A stretch of DNA of 64,000 nt from Bradyrhizobium sp. CCBAU 53351 (GCF_015291745.1 NZ_CP030059.1:5731501-5795500), one strand, 5' to 3'; counted from the first letter of the stretch, positions 33,911 through 42,768 are shown. Notes: generated by a model not told the origin, from the sequence alone. Numbers and translations are program-made.

Positions 33911-35770
33911 TCAGTCGCGCAGCCGTGCCTGGCTTAACTCCAGGCGGAGTTGTACGCCAGAAGGCTTCCAAACAATATCGACTTTTCCGCCGAGCTGCCC
34001 TTCGACCGCAGACTTAATGAGCCTGCTGCCGAAACCGGTCGATGTCGGCTTGGCAATCGCAGCAGAGGAATTGCGCTCGCTCCACGTCAGAACCAGATCT
34101 TTTCCAGCAAGTTCCCAGCCGATCATCACCTTCCCGTCTGCACGACCCAGTGCGCCATACTTGGTAGCGTTCGTGGCAAGCTCATGCAGGATGAGCGCCA
34201 TAGCGGAGGCTGATTTCTCGCCCAGCAGGATTTCCGGTCCGGCCAAGCTCACTTTGCCATGTTGCGCGTCACTCAAATGCGGTGCCAATATCTGTTCAGC
34301 AAGATGGATGAGCAACACCGAATGCGCCGGCATCGAATCTGCTGCGCCGATCCGGACGAGGTCATGTGCCCGCGATAGCGCTTGCAAACGTGCTTTAAGC
34401 GCGGAGCTCATTTCAGCCGTCGTATTGCTCGATCGGCCCGTCATGTACACCATGGCCTCGAAGAGCTGGAAGAGGTTCTTCACCCGATGATTCAGCTCTT
34501 GCATCAGCAGCTGCCGGGCCTCCTCGGCCATTTTCAAATCATGCAGGTCAGTGCACGTGCCGTACCAGCGGATGATTTCGCCCGCCTCGTTGCGGACGCA
34601 CTGTGCACGTCCGATCACCCAGCGATATTCACCCGAGCGGTGCCGCAGCCGATACTCGATATGATAGGGGGTGCCCGTAGCCAAGCTGTGGCGCCACAAT
34701 TTCCAGGCTCGCTCCTGGTCATCGGGGTGAAACATTCCGTTCCAGGCCTCACCATCGGTTGAACCTTTGGGCATCCCCGTATATTCGTACCAGCGGTCGT
34801 TGTAATAATCATGATAGCCGTCAGGCAGCGTCGACCAGATCATCTGGTCGATGGAGTTAACGATGGCCTGGTAACGTTCCTCGCTTTCGCGAAGAGCAGC
34901 CACCGCCCGGATCGTGTCCGTCACATCGGTCGCTTGCACGAAAATGCCGTACCGGTCGCCCGCGCCGTCGCTTATCGGCTGATAGACGAAGTCGAGATGC
35001 CGCTGCTCGCGAATTCCACTTCGATCCAGGACGACCGGAATGGCGCGCCCGGCGTAAGGCTCTCCGCTCTTGTAGACGGTGTCGAGTAGCTCGATGAAAC
35101 CTTGCGACGCCACCTCGGGCAGGGCCTGGTCGACCGACTTGCCGAGGATGTCGTTACGGCCCACCAACTGCAAGTAAGCGGGGTTTGCGATTTCAAAGAC
35201 ATGGCGTGGCCCCCGCAGAACGGCCGTCGCGCCTGGCGCCTGTTCAAACATCAGGGAGAGACGCGCAATCTCCTGCTGGGAGCTACGCCGCGCCAGGACA
35301 ATTTGAGTTGTCTCATTGCCTTGATTGAAGATGCCCGCAACCTCGCCGTCTTCGCCGCGGATCGGGCTGATGCTGTAGTTCCAGTAGGTCTCCTGCTGGA
35401 CGCCGCCACGCACCATTGGCAGCATTTCGTCATAGGTAGAAAAGCCCTCACCCGTGGCCATCACGTTCTCGAACTGCGGGCCGACGACGTGCCAGATGTC
35501 GGACCAGACTTCCTTGGCGGGGCGGCCGAGAGCCCAGGGATGGCGCTCGCCCGGGATGACAGACCACGCGTCATTATAAAGGAGCCTGAAGTCCGGCCCC
35601 CAATAGATCGCCGTTGGAAAGCTCGAATACAGGCAAATGGACAGTGCCGAACGAAGCGATTGCGGCCACGAATCCGGAGGCCCGAGTGAATTTGACCTCC
35701 AGTCGAACAGGCGGATGCGCTCTCCCATCCGTCCTCCCCCGTTCAGGAATGTCAGCATCTCGTCACGCAT
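33911..35770 (-). CDS. PAS-domain HWE-family sensor histidine kinase
   Basis: 619 residues, no membrane segment. Three PAS units lie at about 40-155, 165-285 and 290-405; the last is PAS_3-like with HPDD and a PAC tail. The HWE kinase core follows: phosphoacceptor His in LMQELNHRVKNLFQLFEAMV, N-box LHELATNATKYGALG, and the family Trp-x-Glu in LTWSERNSS. HWE kinases commonly feed single-domain receivers or PhyR in the general stress response. No receiver is adjacent. The cytosolic PAS input suggests redox, light or metabolite sensing. Confidence 0.9.
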   Translation of the reverse strand: MRDEMLTFLNGGGRMGERIRLFDWRSNSLGPPDSWPQSLRSALSICLYSSFPTAIYWGPDFRLLYNDAWSVIPGERHPWALGRPAKEVWSDIWHVVGPQFENVMATGEGFSTYDEMLPMVRGGVQQETYWNYSISPIRGEDGEVAGIFNQGNETTQIVLARRSSQQEIARLSLMFEQAPGATAVLRGPRHVFEIANPAYLQLVGRNDILGKSVDQALPEVASQGFIELLDTVYKSGEPYAGRAIPVVLDRSGIREQRHLDFVYQPISDGAGDRYGIFVQATDVTDTIRAVAALRESEERYQAIVNSIDQMIWSTLPDGYHDYYNDRWYEYTGMPKGSTDGEAWNGMFHPDDQERAWKLWRHSLATGTPYHIEYRLRHRSGEYRWVIGRAQCVRNEAGEIIRWYGTCTDLHDLKMAEEARQLLMQELNHRVKNLFQLFEAMVYMTGRSSNTTAEMSSALKARLQALSRAHDLVRIGAADSMPAHSVLLIHLAEQILAPHLSDAQHGKVSLAGPEILLGEKSASAMALILHELATNATKYGALGRADGKVMIGWELAGKDLVLTWSERNSSAAIAKPTSTGFGSRLIKSAVEGQLGGKVDIVWKPSGVQLRLELSQARLRD

Positions 35771-35886
35771 CGAATGCCCGTCTCAGCCCTCCGGGAGCAA
35801 CTTATCCAGCATTTCGGCGGACGGATACCCCCTGGCATGTCCTTACAGAGCGAACTGATGGGCCGGCTCTGTCCCGTCCAAAATAT

Positions 35887-36030
35887 TTGCTGATCTCTCT
35901 CGATCTAGACCGCCCCCGGGAAGCTCTGCAAGTGGGCAAGAAGTTGGCAGAGCGAAGCCGAGAGACTGTGACGGTTCGGGACCATACCGGTGTGATCATA
36001 GGCGTCTTCACCCGGACGCGCATTGACTAA
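35887..36030 (+). CDS. Possible small protein, TTG start
   Basis: 47 residues: MLISLDLDRPREALQVGKKL then AERSRETVTVRDHTGVIIGV FTRTRID. It looks like a compact alpha/beta peptide and the frame is open far upstream, but the upstream part is shadow-like. No ribosome-binding site is evident. It may be the 3' end of a gene truncated at its start; the IS630 element lies 65 bases downstream. Confidence 0.35.
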   Translation: MLISLDLDRPREALQVGKKLAERSRETVTVRDHTGVIIGVFTRTRID

Positions 36031-36095
36031 AGACGCCCCCGGGTTGGCGGCCCTCTTCATTTCAACCCAAGTTGGATTTCCGCTGTTGGCCCCTA

Positions 36096-37280
36096 GTCAC
36101 GTGAATCTAAAGTTCGCCACATAAAGTCTGCTGGGCTTTGTGGCAGAAGCGTTTGACGGAAGCCAAAATCTGGTCTGCGGACTTGGTCCATTTGAAGGGC
36201 TTGGGATTTTTGTTGTGCAGGTCGATGAAGGTACGGATATCGGCCTCGAGCTGCCTGACGGAGGTGTGAACACCTCGCTGGATCTGCTTTCTGGTGAGCT
36301 CAGCGAACCAGCGTTCGACCTGATTGATCCATGACGCGGAAGTCGGCGTGAAGTGGACATGATAATGCGGCCGACGGGCGAGCCACGCTTTGATCCTGGG
36401 TGTCTTGTGGGTGGCGTAGTTGTCCATGACGATATGGACATCGAGGCCTTCAGGGACTTGAGCATCGATCTCTTTTAGAAACTTCAAGAACTCGACTGCC
36501 CGGTGGCGCTTGTAGCATTTGCCGATGACGAACCCCGAGGCGACATCGAGCGCGGCAAACAGCGTGGTCGTACCATGCCGCACATAGCTGTGCGTACGAC
36601 GCTCCGGTATGCCGGGCATCATCGGCAAGACCGGCTGCTCGCGATCGAGTGCCTGAATCTGGCTTTTCTCATCGATGCTCAGAACAAGGGCTCGGTTCGG
36701 TGGGGACAGGTAAAGGCCGACGATGTCGCGTACCTTGTCGACGAACAGCGGATCGCTCGATAGCTTGAATGTCTGGCTACGGTGCGGCTGCAAGCCGAAC
36801 GCCGCCCACATTCGGCGGATCGTGGTGTGGGAAAAGCCGGTTTCCGCAGCCATCGAGCGGATCGACCAGTGCGTCGCATCGGCTGGCGTCGTCCGCAACG
36901 TCCGCTCGATCACCGCGGCAACCTGATCATCGTTGATGGTTCGAGGGCGGCCAGGGCGTGCCTCGTCAAGCAGGCCATCACAGCGGTCCTTCAAAAATCG
37001 GCGACGCCACTTGCCAACGGTGTGTTCGTGGAGGCCGAGTTCGGCAGCCACAGACTTGCTAGGCAATCCATCCGCGCATCGCAGGATCGCGCGGCATCGC
37101 TCAGATAGCGACCGGGCAACACGATGACGACGAACTTGCCTCTCCAGGTACGTCCGCTCCTGCTGACTCAGCACCAACGGCGCAATCGGCCGGCCTCGCA
37201 CACCCGCATTCGCCACGAGCACTCTCCTCTGTAGAGCTTCGAGCTATCAACTAATGTGACGAACTTGCGTTCCAGATGAC
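36096..37280 (-). mobile_element. IS630-family insertion sequence
   Basis: 1185 bp flanked by TA at 36094-36095 and 37281-37282, the target duplicated by IS630/mariner elements. The ends match imperfectly as inverted repeats: both begin GTCA and share AAGTTCG-CACAT at the same offset. It carries one transposase gene on the minus strand. Confidence 0.85.
36107..37222 (-). CDS. IS630-family transposase
   Basis: 371 residues in one frame. N-terminal helix-turn-helix ([20 protein letters not shown]), a second HTH/linker ([20 protein letters not shown]), and the DDE domain with [40 protein letters not shown] and [14 protein letters not shown]. All three acidic residues are present. Probably functional. 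Confidence 0.92.
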   Translation of the reverse strand: MLVANAGVRGRPIAPLVLSQQERTYLERQVRRHRVARSLSERCRAILRCADGLPSKSVAAELGLHEHTVGKWRRRFLKDRCDGLLDEARPGRPRTINDDQVAAVIERTLRTTPADATHWSIRSMAAETGFSHTTIRRMWAAFGLQPHRSQTFKLSSDPLFVDKVRDIVGLYLSPPNRALVLSIDEKSQIQALDREQPVLPMMPGIPERRTHSYVRHGTTTLFAALDVASGFVIGKCYKRHRAVEFLKFLKEIDAQVPEGLDVHIVMDNYATHKTPRIKAWLARRPHYHVHFTPTSASWINQVERWFAELTRKQIQRGVHTSVRQLEADIRTFIDLHNKNPKPFKWTKSADQILASVKRFCHKAQQTLCGEL

Positions 37281-37466
37281 TAGCTGACCTTCACGGCCAT
37301 GCCGACTGGAGGCCACTTTTGACCCACAGCGGACTCCACCTCATCGCCTTTCAGGCGGGCGCTCATTGGTGTTCAAGACAATCAAGAAGCGAAAACAAAA
37401 TGATGAAGAAAAAGGCCCGACCGCAAATGCGGCCAGGCCAGTTTACTGGATATGAGAAAGCTGCGG

Positions 37467-38216
37467 TCAGTACCGTCCGGCAGAGGGCCCGCCGAACTTG
37501 TAATTCACGCGAACCGTGACGAGGTCGACATCCTGACGAATGCGATCCGCACCGAATGCAACGCCCGCGGGGGTTGTGAAGGTAAGGGTGCGATCCTGCA
37601 TGAACAGATGATCGTATTCGACACCAGCCGACCAGCCGGGGGCAAAGCCGTATTCAAAGCCTACGCCGACGGTACCGCCCCAACGGGTGTCATCGCCGGT
37701 GCTGGCAAGCAAGGCGCCAGTCGCAGTCGAGTAGATCCGGTTTCGATTGTCGGTCACAGCAGCACCGCCCTTGACGTAGAACAGGACGTTGTTGGTGGCC
37801 CAGCCGAGCTGACCCGTGAACAGACCGAACGCATTGATCCGCGATTCGTTACGGAAGCCCGGTCCGAAGAGCGTGCTCAAGTTGCTGCCTCGCAGGTCAG
37901 CCCAGTCGCCCTGCGCTTCGAGGCCGAACACCCATGTTCCAGTCTGCCAGCGATAGCCGATCTGACCACCCGCAACGCCGCCCGTTGCGTCGTGCGAACC
38001 TTCGGGGCCCACCAGGAACGGGGCAACCGAATCCCAGCTGTTGCGACTTGAGCCCCAACCGCCGTTGGCGCCGATGTAGAAGCCGCTCCAGTCGTAGATC
38101 GCGGCGACCATTGGAGGTGCCTTCGTGTAGGGACGCGCAGCCAGATCTGCCGCGCTGGCCGGAGGCGATAGACCGAGCGCCAATGCCCCGGCCGTTGTCA
38201 TCAGAAGTCTTCTCAC
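37467..38216 (-). CDS. Outer-membrane beta-barrel protein (Omp25/Opa-like)
   Basis: 249 residues from the GTG at 38216, which has GGGGAG upstream and gives the signal peptide VRRLLMTTAGALALGLSPPA-SA. The mature N-terminus DLAARPYTKAPPMVAAIYDW SGFYIGANGGW is the standard start of rhizobial Omp25-like porins. Alternating hydrophobic strands end in VDLVTVRVNYKF, close to the terminal aromatic signature needed for outer-membrane assembly. An eight-stranded barrel is expected. Confidence 0.88.
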   Translation of the reverse strand: MRRLLMTTAGALALGLSPPASAADLAARPYTKAPPMVAAIYDWSGFYIGANGGWGSSRNSWDSVAPFLVGPEGSHDATGGVAGGQIGYRWQTGTWVFGLEAQGDWADLRGSNLSTLFGPGFRNESRINAFGLFTGQLGWATNNVLFYVKGGAAVTDNRNRIYSTATGALLASTGDDTRWGGTVGVGFEYGFAPGWSAGVEYDHLFMQDRTLTFTTPAGVAFGADRIRQDVDLVTVRVNYKFGGPSAGRY

Positions 38217-38362
38217 TAAAGTGTCTCCCCGAAAAAGAGTTGAAAGCACGACACGCGTACCCCCACTGCCGAGCACACCTTAACCTTTCCCTCGCTCGTT
38301 GCTGTAGCCGGCTTGCAACACTCTGCCGCGATAATTCCAAATAGCTCATATCAATTAGACAC

Positions 38363-38801
38363 TTAAGTTCCACAAGGCTTAGCATTTCTTATAGGGTGGC
38401 GAACGTCTTCAAGGCCGGCAGACTCTTTTGCTTCTGGCCAGTCACTGACGACGTGAAGCGCGGCTTCAACGGCACGGGGTCCGTTACAATTTTCGGATGT
38501 AGACCCAACCGGACCTCGACGGACTGCGACAGGGAGTCCTGCGAATTGTGGGCAACAGGCCCGGAATCCAGGCGATCCCGAGCCACTCCAGAACAGCCGA
38601 CACGTTGCTTCCATTCGATCGACTTCTCCGACCGTCCCACCTCCCGCTCCAGCCGCCGGTAGTGCTCGGCCAATCTTGTCGGTGGCTCGTTCGCGTCCGA
38701 GCATCAGGAAATAGTTTAGCGACTGCGATGGTGACCTGCTCGGCCGTCCAGTCGGTCCCCTTGGCCGCCGGCCCTGTATCATCTGCCTCCACTGGGTCCA
38801 C
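38363..38801 (-). pseudogene. Decayed nuclease-associated protein gene
   Basis: Three frames joined give DWTAEQVTIAVA, then NYFLMLGRERATDKIGRA, then EHYRRLEREVGRSEKSIEWK and NVSAVLEWLGIAWIPGLLP. This resembles the N-terminal module (W-x-x-x-E-V ... YF.ML ... H...L..L.GRS.GSIE.K..NISAVL) found in some HNH or DUF3883 defence proteins. At least three frameshifts are needed. It follows the Vsr remnant in the same direction, so the two may be the remains of one defence locus. The family assignment is inferred from memory of the pattern. Confidence 0.5.
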
Positions 38802-38954
38802 TGGTCGCTTTCCCTGCTCGCACGGAAAAAGCCTTCCAGGCAGCAGCCCATCCGCAAACTTTCGAAAAGCCTTGCATGCGTGGTGTGCCGCGATATGCGA
38901 GTTGCGCTCGATCGCAGGACCGCCTTTATCCCTGTGGCCTTCAGGAGGTGCGAT

Positions 38955-39290
38955 TCACCGGATGAGAGTCAGGGTTGACTTATCCAAGAAGCGCTTCAGT
39001 TTGGCGGCGAGCAGATCTCGGGTACGGATCTCGCATTCCCAGATGACCAGAACTCGCCGCCCGATCTTGCGAAGTTTTTTTCTGCTATCGGCGTCCCGGG
39101 GACGTGTCGCGCGAGAGTTTTGCGGCCCAGAAATTCTTGCAGGTCGCCGGCTGTGTGGATTTCGAGCATCCTTGTGTTGATGCCAGAAACAGCCATGAAC
39201 GAACACGACCGTGGCAAGACGATGTCGTCACTCCCATTTCGGCGTCTCGATCCGACGCGGCGGCGGCGGTGCCGGTGTGCATGCCGGGCT
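38955..39290 (-). pseudogene. Decayed very-short-patch-repair (Vsr) endonuclease gene
   Basis: Pieces in three minus-strand frames reconstruct DDIVLPR, VFVHGCFWHQHKGC, PATCKNFWAAKLSRDTS, RDADSRKKLRKIGRRVLVIW and ECEIRTRDLLAAKLKRFLD. These are the conserved Vsr blocks: CFWH..C zinc residues, the FW..K motif, RD, and the RVL.IWEC strand. Intact Vsr nicks T:G mismatches that arise at methylated cytosines, and usually sits beside a cytosine methyltransferase. No methyltransferase remains here. Two or more frameshifts make this non-functional. Confidence 0.7.
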
Positions 39291-39384
39291 GCTACGGCGA
39301 ACTTCTGCCGGCAAAGCCGACCGATGTGTTCGTTGCCTTCTTCAAAGAGCCCACCACGACAGCGACCGCTCGCCGAACGCGCTG

Positions 39385-40335
39385 CTATCGCGGGTTCGCC
39401 CGCACCCGGACGTTGAGGCCAGGATCAAGCCGTTCATAGGAAGTTTCACCTTCCAGCTGCTGGGCGAGCAACTGGACGATGCGCGACCCCAATCCGCCGG
39501 GCTCTGCCCCCTCGGGCAGACCGACTCCGTTATCGGAAACCGACAGCTCGATGCCGCTTCCACTTGCGAACGAGACCGCAATGTGGCCGGGCCTGTCGGC
39601 GGGAAAAGCGTACTTCAGCGAGTTCGTGACAAGCTCGTTCGTGATCATGCCGATCGCGAGCGCATGGCTGCTGGCCAGGTCGATGTCCTCGCAGACCACC
39701 TGAAATGCAATCGGCCCGGGAGGCGCCAAAGACTGGAAGACCTTTTCCACGACGTTGTTCAAAAAAAAGCGCATGTTCACGGAGTTCGAATCCCGCTTTG
39801 GCGAGAGATGGTCGTAGGCCTCCGCCATCACCTGCAGGCGACGCGCGGTGGCCTCCAGCGCGGCCGCGACTTCCGAACCGCCGTGTCTCGCCTCCAGCCT
39901 AATCATACCGCCAAGGATTGCGAGGTTGTTCTTCGTCCGGTGAGCCATCTCCTGCAGCAGCAGGGCCTTCGTCTTGTCGGCCAAAACCACCCGCCCCAGC
40001 TCGGAGCGTTGGAATTCGGCGACGGCGGCCGTTCCGGCTGCGGTGATGGCGAAGAGAGCGTTAGTCGCCAAGTAGTCCATGCCGTTGTTGCTGGCATAGC
40101 CGACGTAGGCCCCGATGGCGACCGCGATGATGGCTGCGAAAATTCCAGAGCCGCGGTCGAAGACGAGGCCCGAGAGAAACACACCGGGAAGCAGCAGGAA
40201 ATATCCCGGCGAACCCGTCTGCATCTGCAGTGCCATCTGCAGGACGGCGCAGCCCAGCATGATGCACGCCGAAATGGCGTACCTGGCTACTGTCGGAAGC
40301 CCATGCTCCAGGACGAGAGGGAAGAGCCTGTTCAT
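39385..40335 (-). CDS. Membrane sensor histidine kinase (HisKA_2 type)
   Basis: 316 residues from the ATG at 40335; an ATG at 40359 is in frame. The N-terminus has four hydrophobic segments (~10-110, DUF4118-like: YFLLLPGVFLSGLVFDRGSG and AAIIAVAIGAYVGYASNNGM). The phosphoacceptor box is LLQEMAHRTKNNLAILGGMI; the ATPase N-box is MITNELVTNSLKYAFPADRP and the G-box is SDNGVGLP. An EcfG-like promoter (GGTT at -10) ends just upstream of 40335, which favours the shorter start. A single-receiver gene is divergent, so the two probably form a pair. Confidence 0.85.
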   Translation of the reverse strand: MNRLFPLVLEHGLPTVARYAISACIMLGCAVLQMALQMQTGSPGYFLLLPGVFLSGLVFDRGSGIFAAIIAVAIGAYVGYASNNGMDYLATNALFAITAAGTAAVAEFQRSELGRVVLADKTKALLLQEMAHRTKNNLAILGGMIRLEARHGGSEVAAALEATARRLQVMAEAYDHLSPKRDSNSVNMRFFLNNVVEKVFQSLAPPGPIAFQVVCEDIDLASSHALAIGMITNELVTNSLKYAFPADRPGHIAVSFASGSGIELSVSDNGVGLPEGAEPGGLGSRIVQLLAQQLEGETSYERLDPGLNVRVRANPR

Positions 40336-40343
40336 GGACAGAG

Positions 40344-40368
40344 AACCGCAGCCACGCATGCCCGTTCC
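40344..40368 (-). promoter_or_regulatory. EcfG-like promoter (GGAAC-N16-GGTT)
   Basis: Minus strand GGAAC at 40368-40364, GGTT at 40347-40344, spacer 16. Transcription would begin near 40337, almost at the ATG at 40335, implying a leaderless or very short 5' end. It may be a chance match because -10 differs from CGTT. Confidence 0.4.
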
Positions 40369-40489
40369 TCACTACGGCGCGTCTGCTCCAGGCCACGGGC
40401 CCAGCGCTCTCGCAAGCTGCATCAGAGCCGGGAACGACCGCAACGTTGCGCCGTTCGAATGTGAGACACTAAATCCACAAGAGCCCCCA

Positions 40490-40855
40490 GTGAGCGTACT
40501 TCTCGTCGAAGACGATCCTCTGATCCGCGAATTCGTCGTCGATGCCCTGCGCGAGGCCGGCTATCACGTGATCCATGCGAGCACGGGAGAGGAAGCGCTC
40601 GCTTGGTGCGACCGCCGCGTCGCGGATGTTCTGATCACCGACGTGAGGCTACCCGGGCAGGTCGACGGGTGGCAGATCGCGGAGCGCTATCGGGAGCAGT
40701 ACCCGAATTTGCCGGTCGTCTACGCGACCGGCTTCTCGCCGGTCCCGCCTCGCCCGGTCCAAGGCAGCCGTATCGTGAGAAAGCCCTTCCACCCGGACGA
40801 GATCGTGCGGGTGGTCCAGGAGCTCGGCGAGACGAGGCGAGCACCCCCGACCTAG
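40490..40855 (+). CDS. Single-domain response regulator
   Basis: 121 residues from a GTG at 40490, the only start near the domain edge: VSVLLVEDDPLIREFVVDAL. Phosphoacceptor Asp in VLITDVRLPG, conserved Thr/Ser position in VVYATGFS, Lys in RIVRKPFHPDEI. No output domain. It is divergent from the membrane kinase at 39385-40335 and followed by a strong hairpin at 40991. It probably relays or buffers phosphoryl groups. Confidence 0.85.
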   Translation: MSVLLVEDDPLIREFVVDALREAGYHVIHASTGEEALAWCDRRVADVLITDVRLPGQVDGWQIAERYREQYPNLPVVYATGFSPVPPRPVQGSRIVRKPFHPDEIVRVVQELGETRRAPPT

Positions 40856-40990
40856 CGATCAACCGGCGGCCGCACGTCCGGAACTTCAGCGGGTGTGGAT
40901 GCGCGAAGATCCAAACTTCCTTCACGCAGGAACGAAGGCTTGGCTGCCAAGTTTTCCCAACGCCCCTGCCCTAGGGGCGAACCCGGTACT

Positions 40991-41023
40991 GGCCCCAGCT
41001 CATAGCCCCCTAGAGCTGGGGCC
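40991..41023. terminator. Bidirectional terminator hairpin
   Basis: GGCCCCAGCTC (40991-41001) and GAGCTGGGGCC (41013-41023) form a perfect 11-bp stem with an 11-base loop. It lies between the converging receiver gene and the 53-residue gene. No long T-run on either side. Confidence 0.65.
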
Positions 41024-41079
41024 TTCATACCGGCAGGCTATCTGTTCGGGAGAGCTTCAGCGAAATCGCTCGCCGACCA

Positions 41080-41241
41080 CTACTCGTCGACCGCGGCAGC
41101 GGTGTTGCCGAGCAGCTTCAGCGCCGTCTCGATCTTTGAAAGCAACGCCTGGATCTCGGCCCGTTCGTTCGGACCCGGATCGGTCTCAAGGCGCGCGAGC
41201 AACTGCTCTTTCTGGGCCAGGAGCTTCGCAACAGCCGACAT
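41080..41241 (-). CDS. 53-residue helical hairpin protein
   Basis: MSAVAKLLAQKEQLLARLET, DPGPNERAEIQALLSKIETA, LKLLGNTAAAVDE: two amphipathic helices separated by DPGPNE, a leucine-rich pattern suited to dimerisation. No family known to me. It lies downstream of the 41302 gene on the same strand, separated from it by a terminator-like hairpin. Confidence 0.6.
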   Translation of the reverse strand: MSAVAKLLAQKEQLLARLETDPGPNERAEIQALLSKIETALKLLGNTAAAVDE

Positions 41242-41270
41242 CTCATCATCCCCACAGGAACCGACGGAGA

Positions 41271-41294
41271 AAGGGCCGCTCGAGAGCGGCCCTT
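41271..41294 (-). terminator. Terminator-like hairpin after 41302-41617
   Basis: AAGGGCCGCTC and GAGCGGCCCTT are perfect complements, giving about a 10-bp GC-rich stem with a four-base loop. On the minus strand the hairpin is followed by TCTCC. It begins eight bases after the stop at 41302. Confidence 0.65.
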
Positions 41295-41301
41295 TCGTAG
41301 T

Positions 41302-41617
41302 TCACCAGCTCCGGGTACCGAAGCTGAAACCGATGCTCGGCCCACCGCCATAGTAGCCGTAGCCGCGGTCGTAGTAGCCGGGGCCGCCATAGTAGCCGTA
41401 GCTCCGGCGGACCACGTACCCGTCGTCCCCGCCGTAGTAGCGCTGGACGTAGCGTGGGCCGCGGGTCCGGTAGCAGCGACCGTACTCGTTACAAACGAGC
41501 CTGACCTGCTCTGGCACCGAGCTCGGCCGATGCGATGGCCGCAGGGGCGAGCGGGGCGGCATTCGCCGACGCTGCCATCAGGGTCGCCGTGAGCGCTCCC
41601 AACACGATGGTTTTCAT
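41302..41617 (-). pseudogene. Tyr/Gly-rich exported protein gene with a frameshift after the signal peptide
   Basis: From the ATG at 41617 (GAAGGAG upstream) a clean signal peptide reads MKTIVLGALTATLMAASANA-A, but this frame ends at 41489. The neighbouring frame continues PEQVRLVCNEYGRCYRTRGP RYVQRYYGG and a Tyr/Gly-rich tail to 41302, the normal mature part of this kind of rhizobial protein. One inserted or lost base near 41515-41530 separates the two. Without correction, only an unexported product from the ATG at 41562 could be made. A sequencing error is possible. Confidence 0.6.
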
Positions 41618-41641
41618 GGTTCTTCTCCTTCGGTTGCGAGA

Positions 41642-42739
41642 TCAATCGATCTCTTCGATGATGCGACGCTCGTGAGGTTCGACGATGTAGGTGCGCCTGT
41701 CCCGGTTGATGTACCGGTACTCGCGAAGGGTCGGAGCATCCCGATAGACCTCCTCCGGGAAGGCCTCGATCTCCACGCCCTCCGGCACGCGCTCGCCGGT
41801 CCGGATCTCGGTCCGGACCGAGCTGCCGGTGGTCACCCGCTTCTCGCGCTCGACCGGTCGCGCCTTGGCGTGCTTGCGGACGACCTCGCGTTCACGGTCG
41901 CTGAACGTCACCTTGCGCTGCTCGGTGCGCGCCGGCGCCGACGCGGTCGAACGGCCCGAGTACGGCAGGACGGTCACGATCTTGTAGGTCGATGGTTCGA
42001 TGATCACGATCTCGTCCTTCACCAGGACGAAGTTGTAGCCCCGATACTGCGGCACGATCTCGACGACCTCGGCCGGCAGCGGCTGCAGCCGGATGTCGCG
42101 CGGGACGACGGTGCCCACCGACAAGGAGAAGTTCACGTTGGTGAGGGGCTGCACGTTCAGGTGCGAAATCGACGCGCTGATCCGGGTCCGCTGCTGGTCG
42201 TTGATGTTCACCGACGCATTCACGTTGGTGTTCGACGAACGATCCGCCGTGTTCTGCTGATTGTTCGGCTGCTGCGCGGTATTGGTCGAGCCGCTACCCG
42301 AGGGCGACTGCGCCTGGTTGGTGCCGGAAGCCGGCGGATTGGCGCTCTGCGTCGTGCCAGACGGCGAGTTGGTCTGCGCCTGGTTGGACGGCGTCGTGGA
42401 CTGGTTCGTCGGCTGATTGGTCTGGGCCTGGTTCGTCGAGTTGCCCGAGGCGGGCGCCTGGGTGGTGTTGGTGCCTGACCCGGAATTGGACGGCGGGCTA
42501 CCAGAGGTCTGGTTGGTCGATGACGGCGACAGGCTCTGAGCCGAGTTGCTGGAGGGAGTGGTCTGAGCCGAGCCCGACGAATTCGAGGGCGTCGACGTCG
42601 AAGAGGACGGCGTCGAGGTGGAGTCCTTTTGCTGCGTTGCGGACGGAGTGGAGCTCGACGTGCTCGGAGACGATTGCGCGAATGCCGAAGTCGCGATGGC
42701 AACCGCAGCGGTCGTGGCCAAGAATAAACGCTTGTTCAT
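41642..42739 (-). CDS. Exported DUF1236 protein with long Ser/Thr/Asn/Gln-rich linker
   Basis: 365 residues. Signal peptide MNKRLFLATTAAVAIATSAF-AQ, then about 150 residues of low-complexity Ser/Thr/Asn/Gln/Pro sequence. A DUF1236 unit (VGTVVPRDIRLQPLPAEVVE; IVPQYRGYNFVLVKDEIVII EPSTYKIVTVL) and a second related C-terminal unit (RTGERVPEGVEIEAFPEEVY; YRYINRDRRTYIVEPHERRI) follow. The linker probably spans or sticks to the cell wall. A near-consensus EcfG promoter lies 30 bases upstream. A shorter homologue is at 46461-46799. Confidence 0.85.
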   Translation of the reverse strand: MNKRLFLATTAAVAIATSAFAQSSPSTSSSTPSATQQKDSTSTPSSSTSTPSNSSGSAQTTPSSNSAQSLSPSSTNQTSGSPPSNSGSGTNTTQAPASGNSTNQAQTNQPTNQSTTPSNQAQTNSPSGTTQSANPPASGTNQAQSPSGSGSTNTAQQPNNQQNTADRSSNTNVNASVNINDQQRTRISASISHLNVQPLTNVNFSLSVGTVVPRDIRLQPLPAEVVEIVPQYRGYNFVLVKDEIVIIEPSTYKIVTVLPYSGRSTASAPARTEQRKVTFSDREREVVRKHAKARPVEREKRVTTGSSVRTEIRTGERVPEGVEIEAFPEEVYRDAPTLREYRYINRDRRTYIVEPHERRIIEEID

Positions 42740-42768
42740 CTGAAACCTCCCAAATGTGGACGCCGATC

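Noticed and set aside
39779..39795. TTCGAATCCCGC, similar to a tRNA T-loop
   Set aside because: It lies inside the histidine kinase coding sequence (antisense), and no acceptor or anticodon arms can be formed around it.
39211..40464. 417-codon plus-strand frame
   Set aside because: It is antisense to the membrane histidine kinase, whose H-box and N-box are intact; the plus-strand translation has no recognisable domain.
42240..42700. Ser/Thr/Asn-rich repeats as a CRISPR-like or tandem DNA array
   Set aside because: The repetition is at the amino-acid level (low-complexity linker of the DUF1236 protein); no regular DNA repeat-spacer structure exists. No CRISPR array was seen anywhere in the window.
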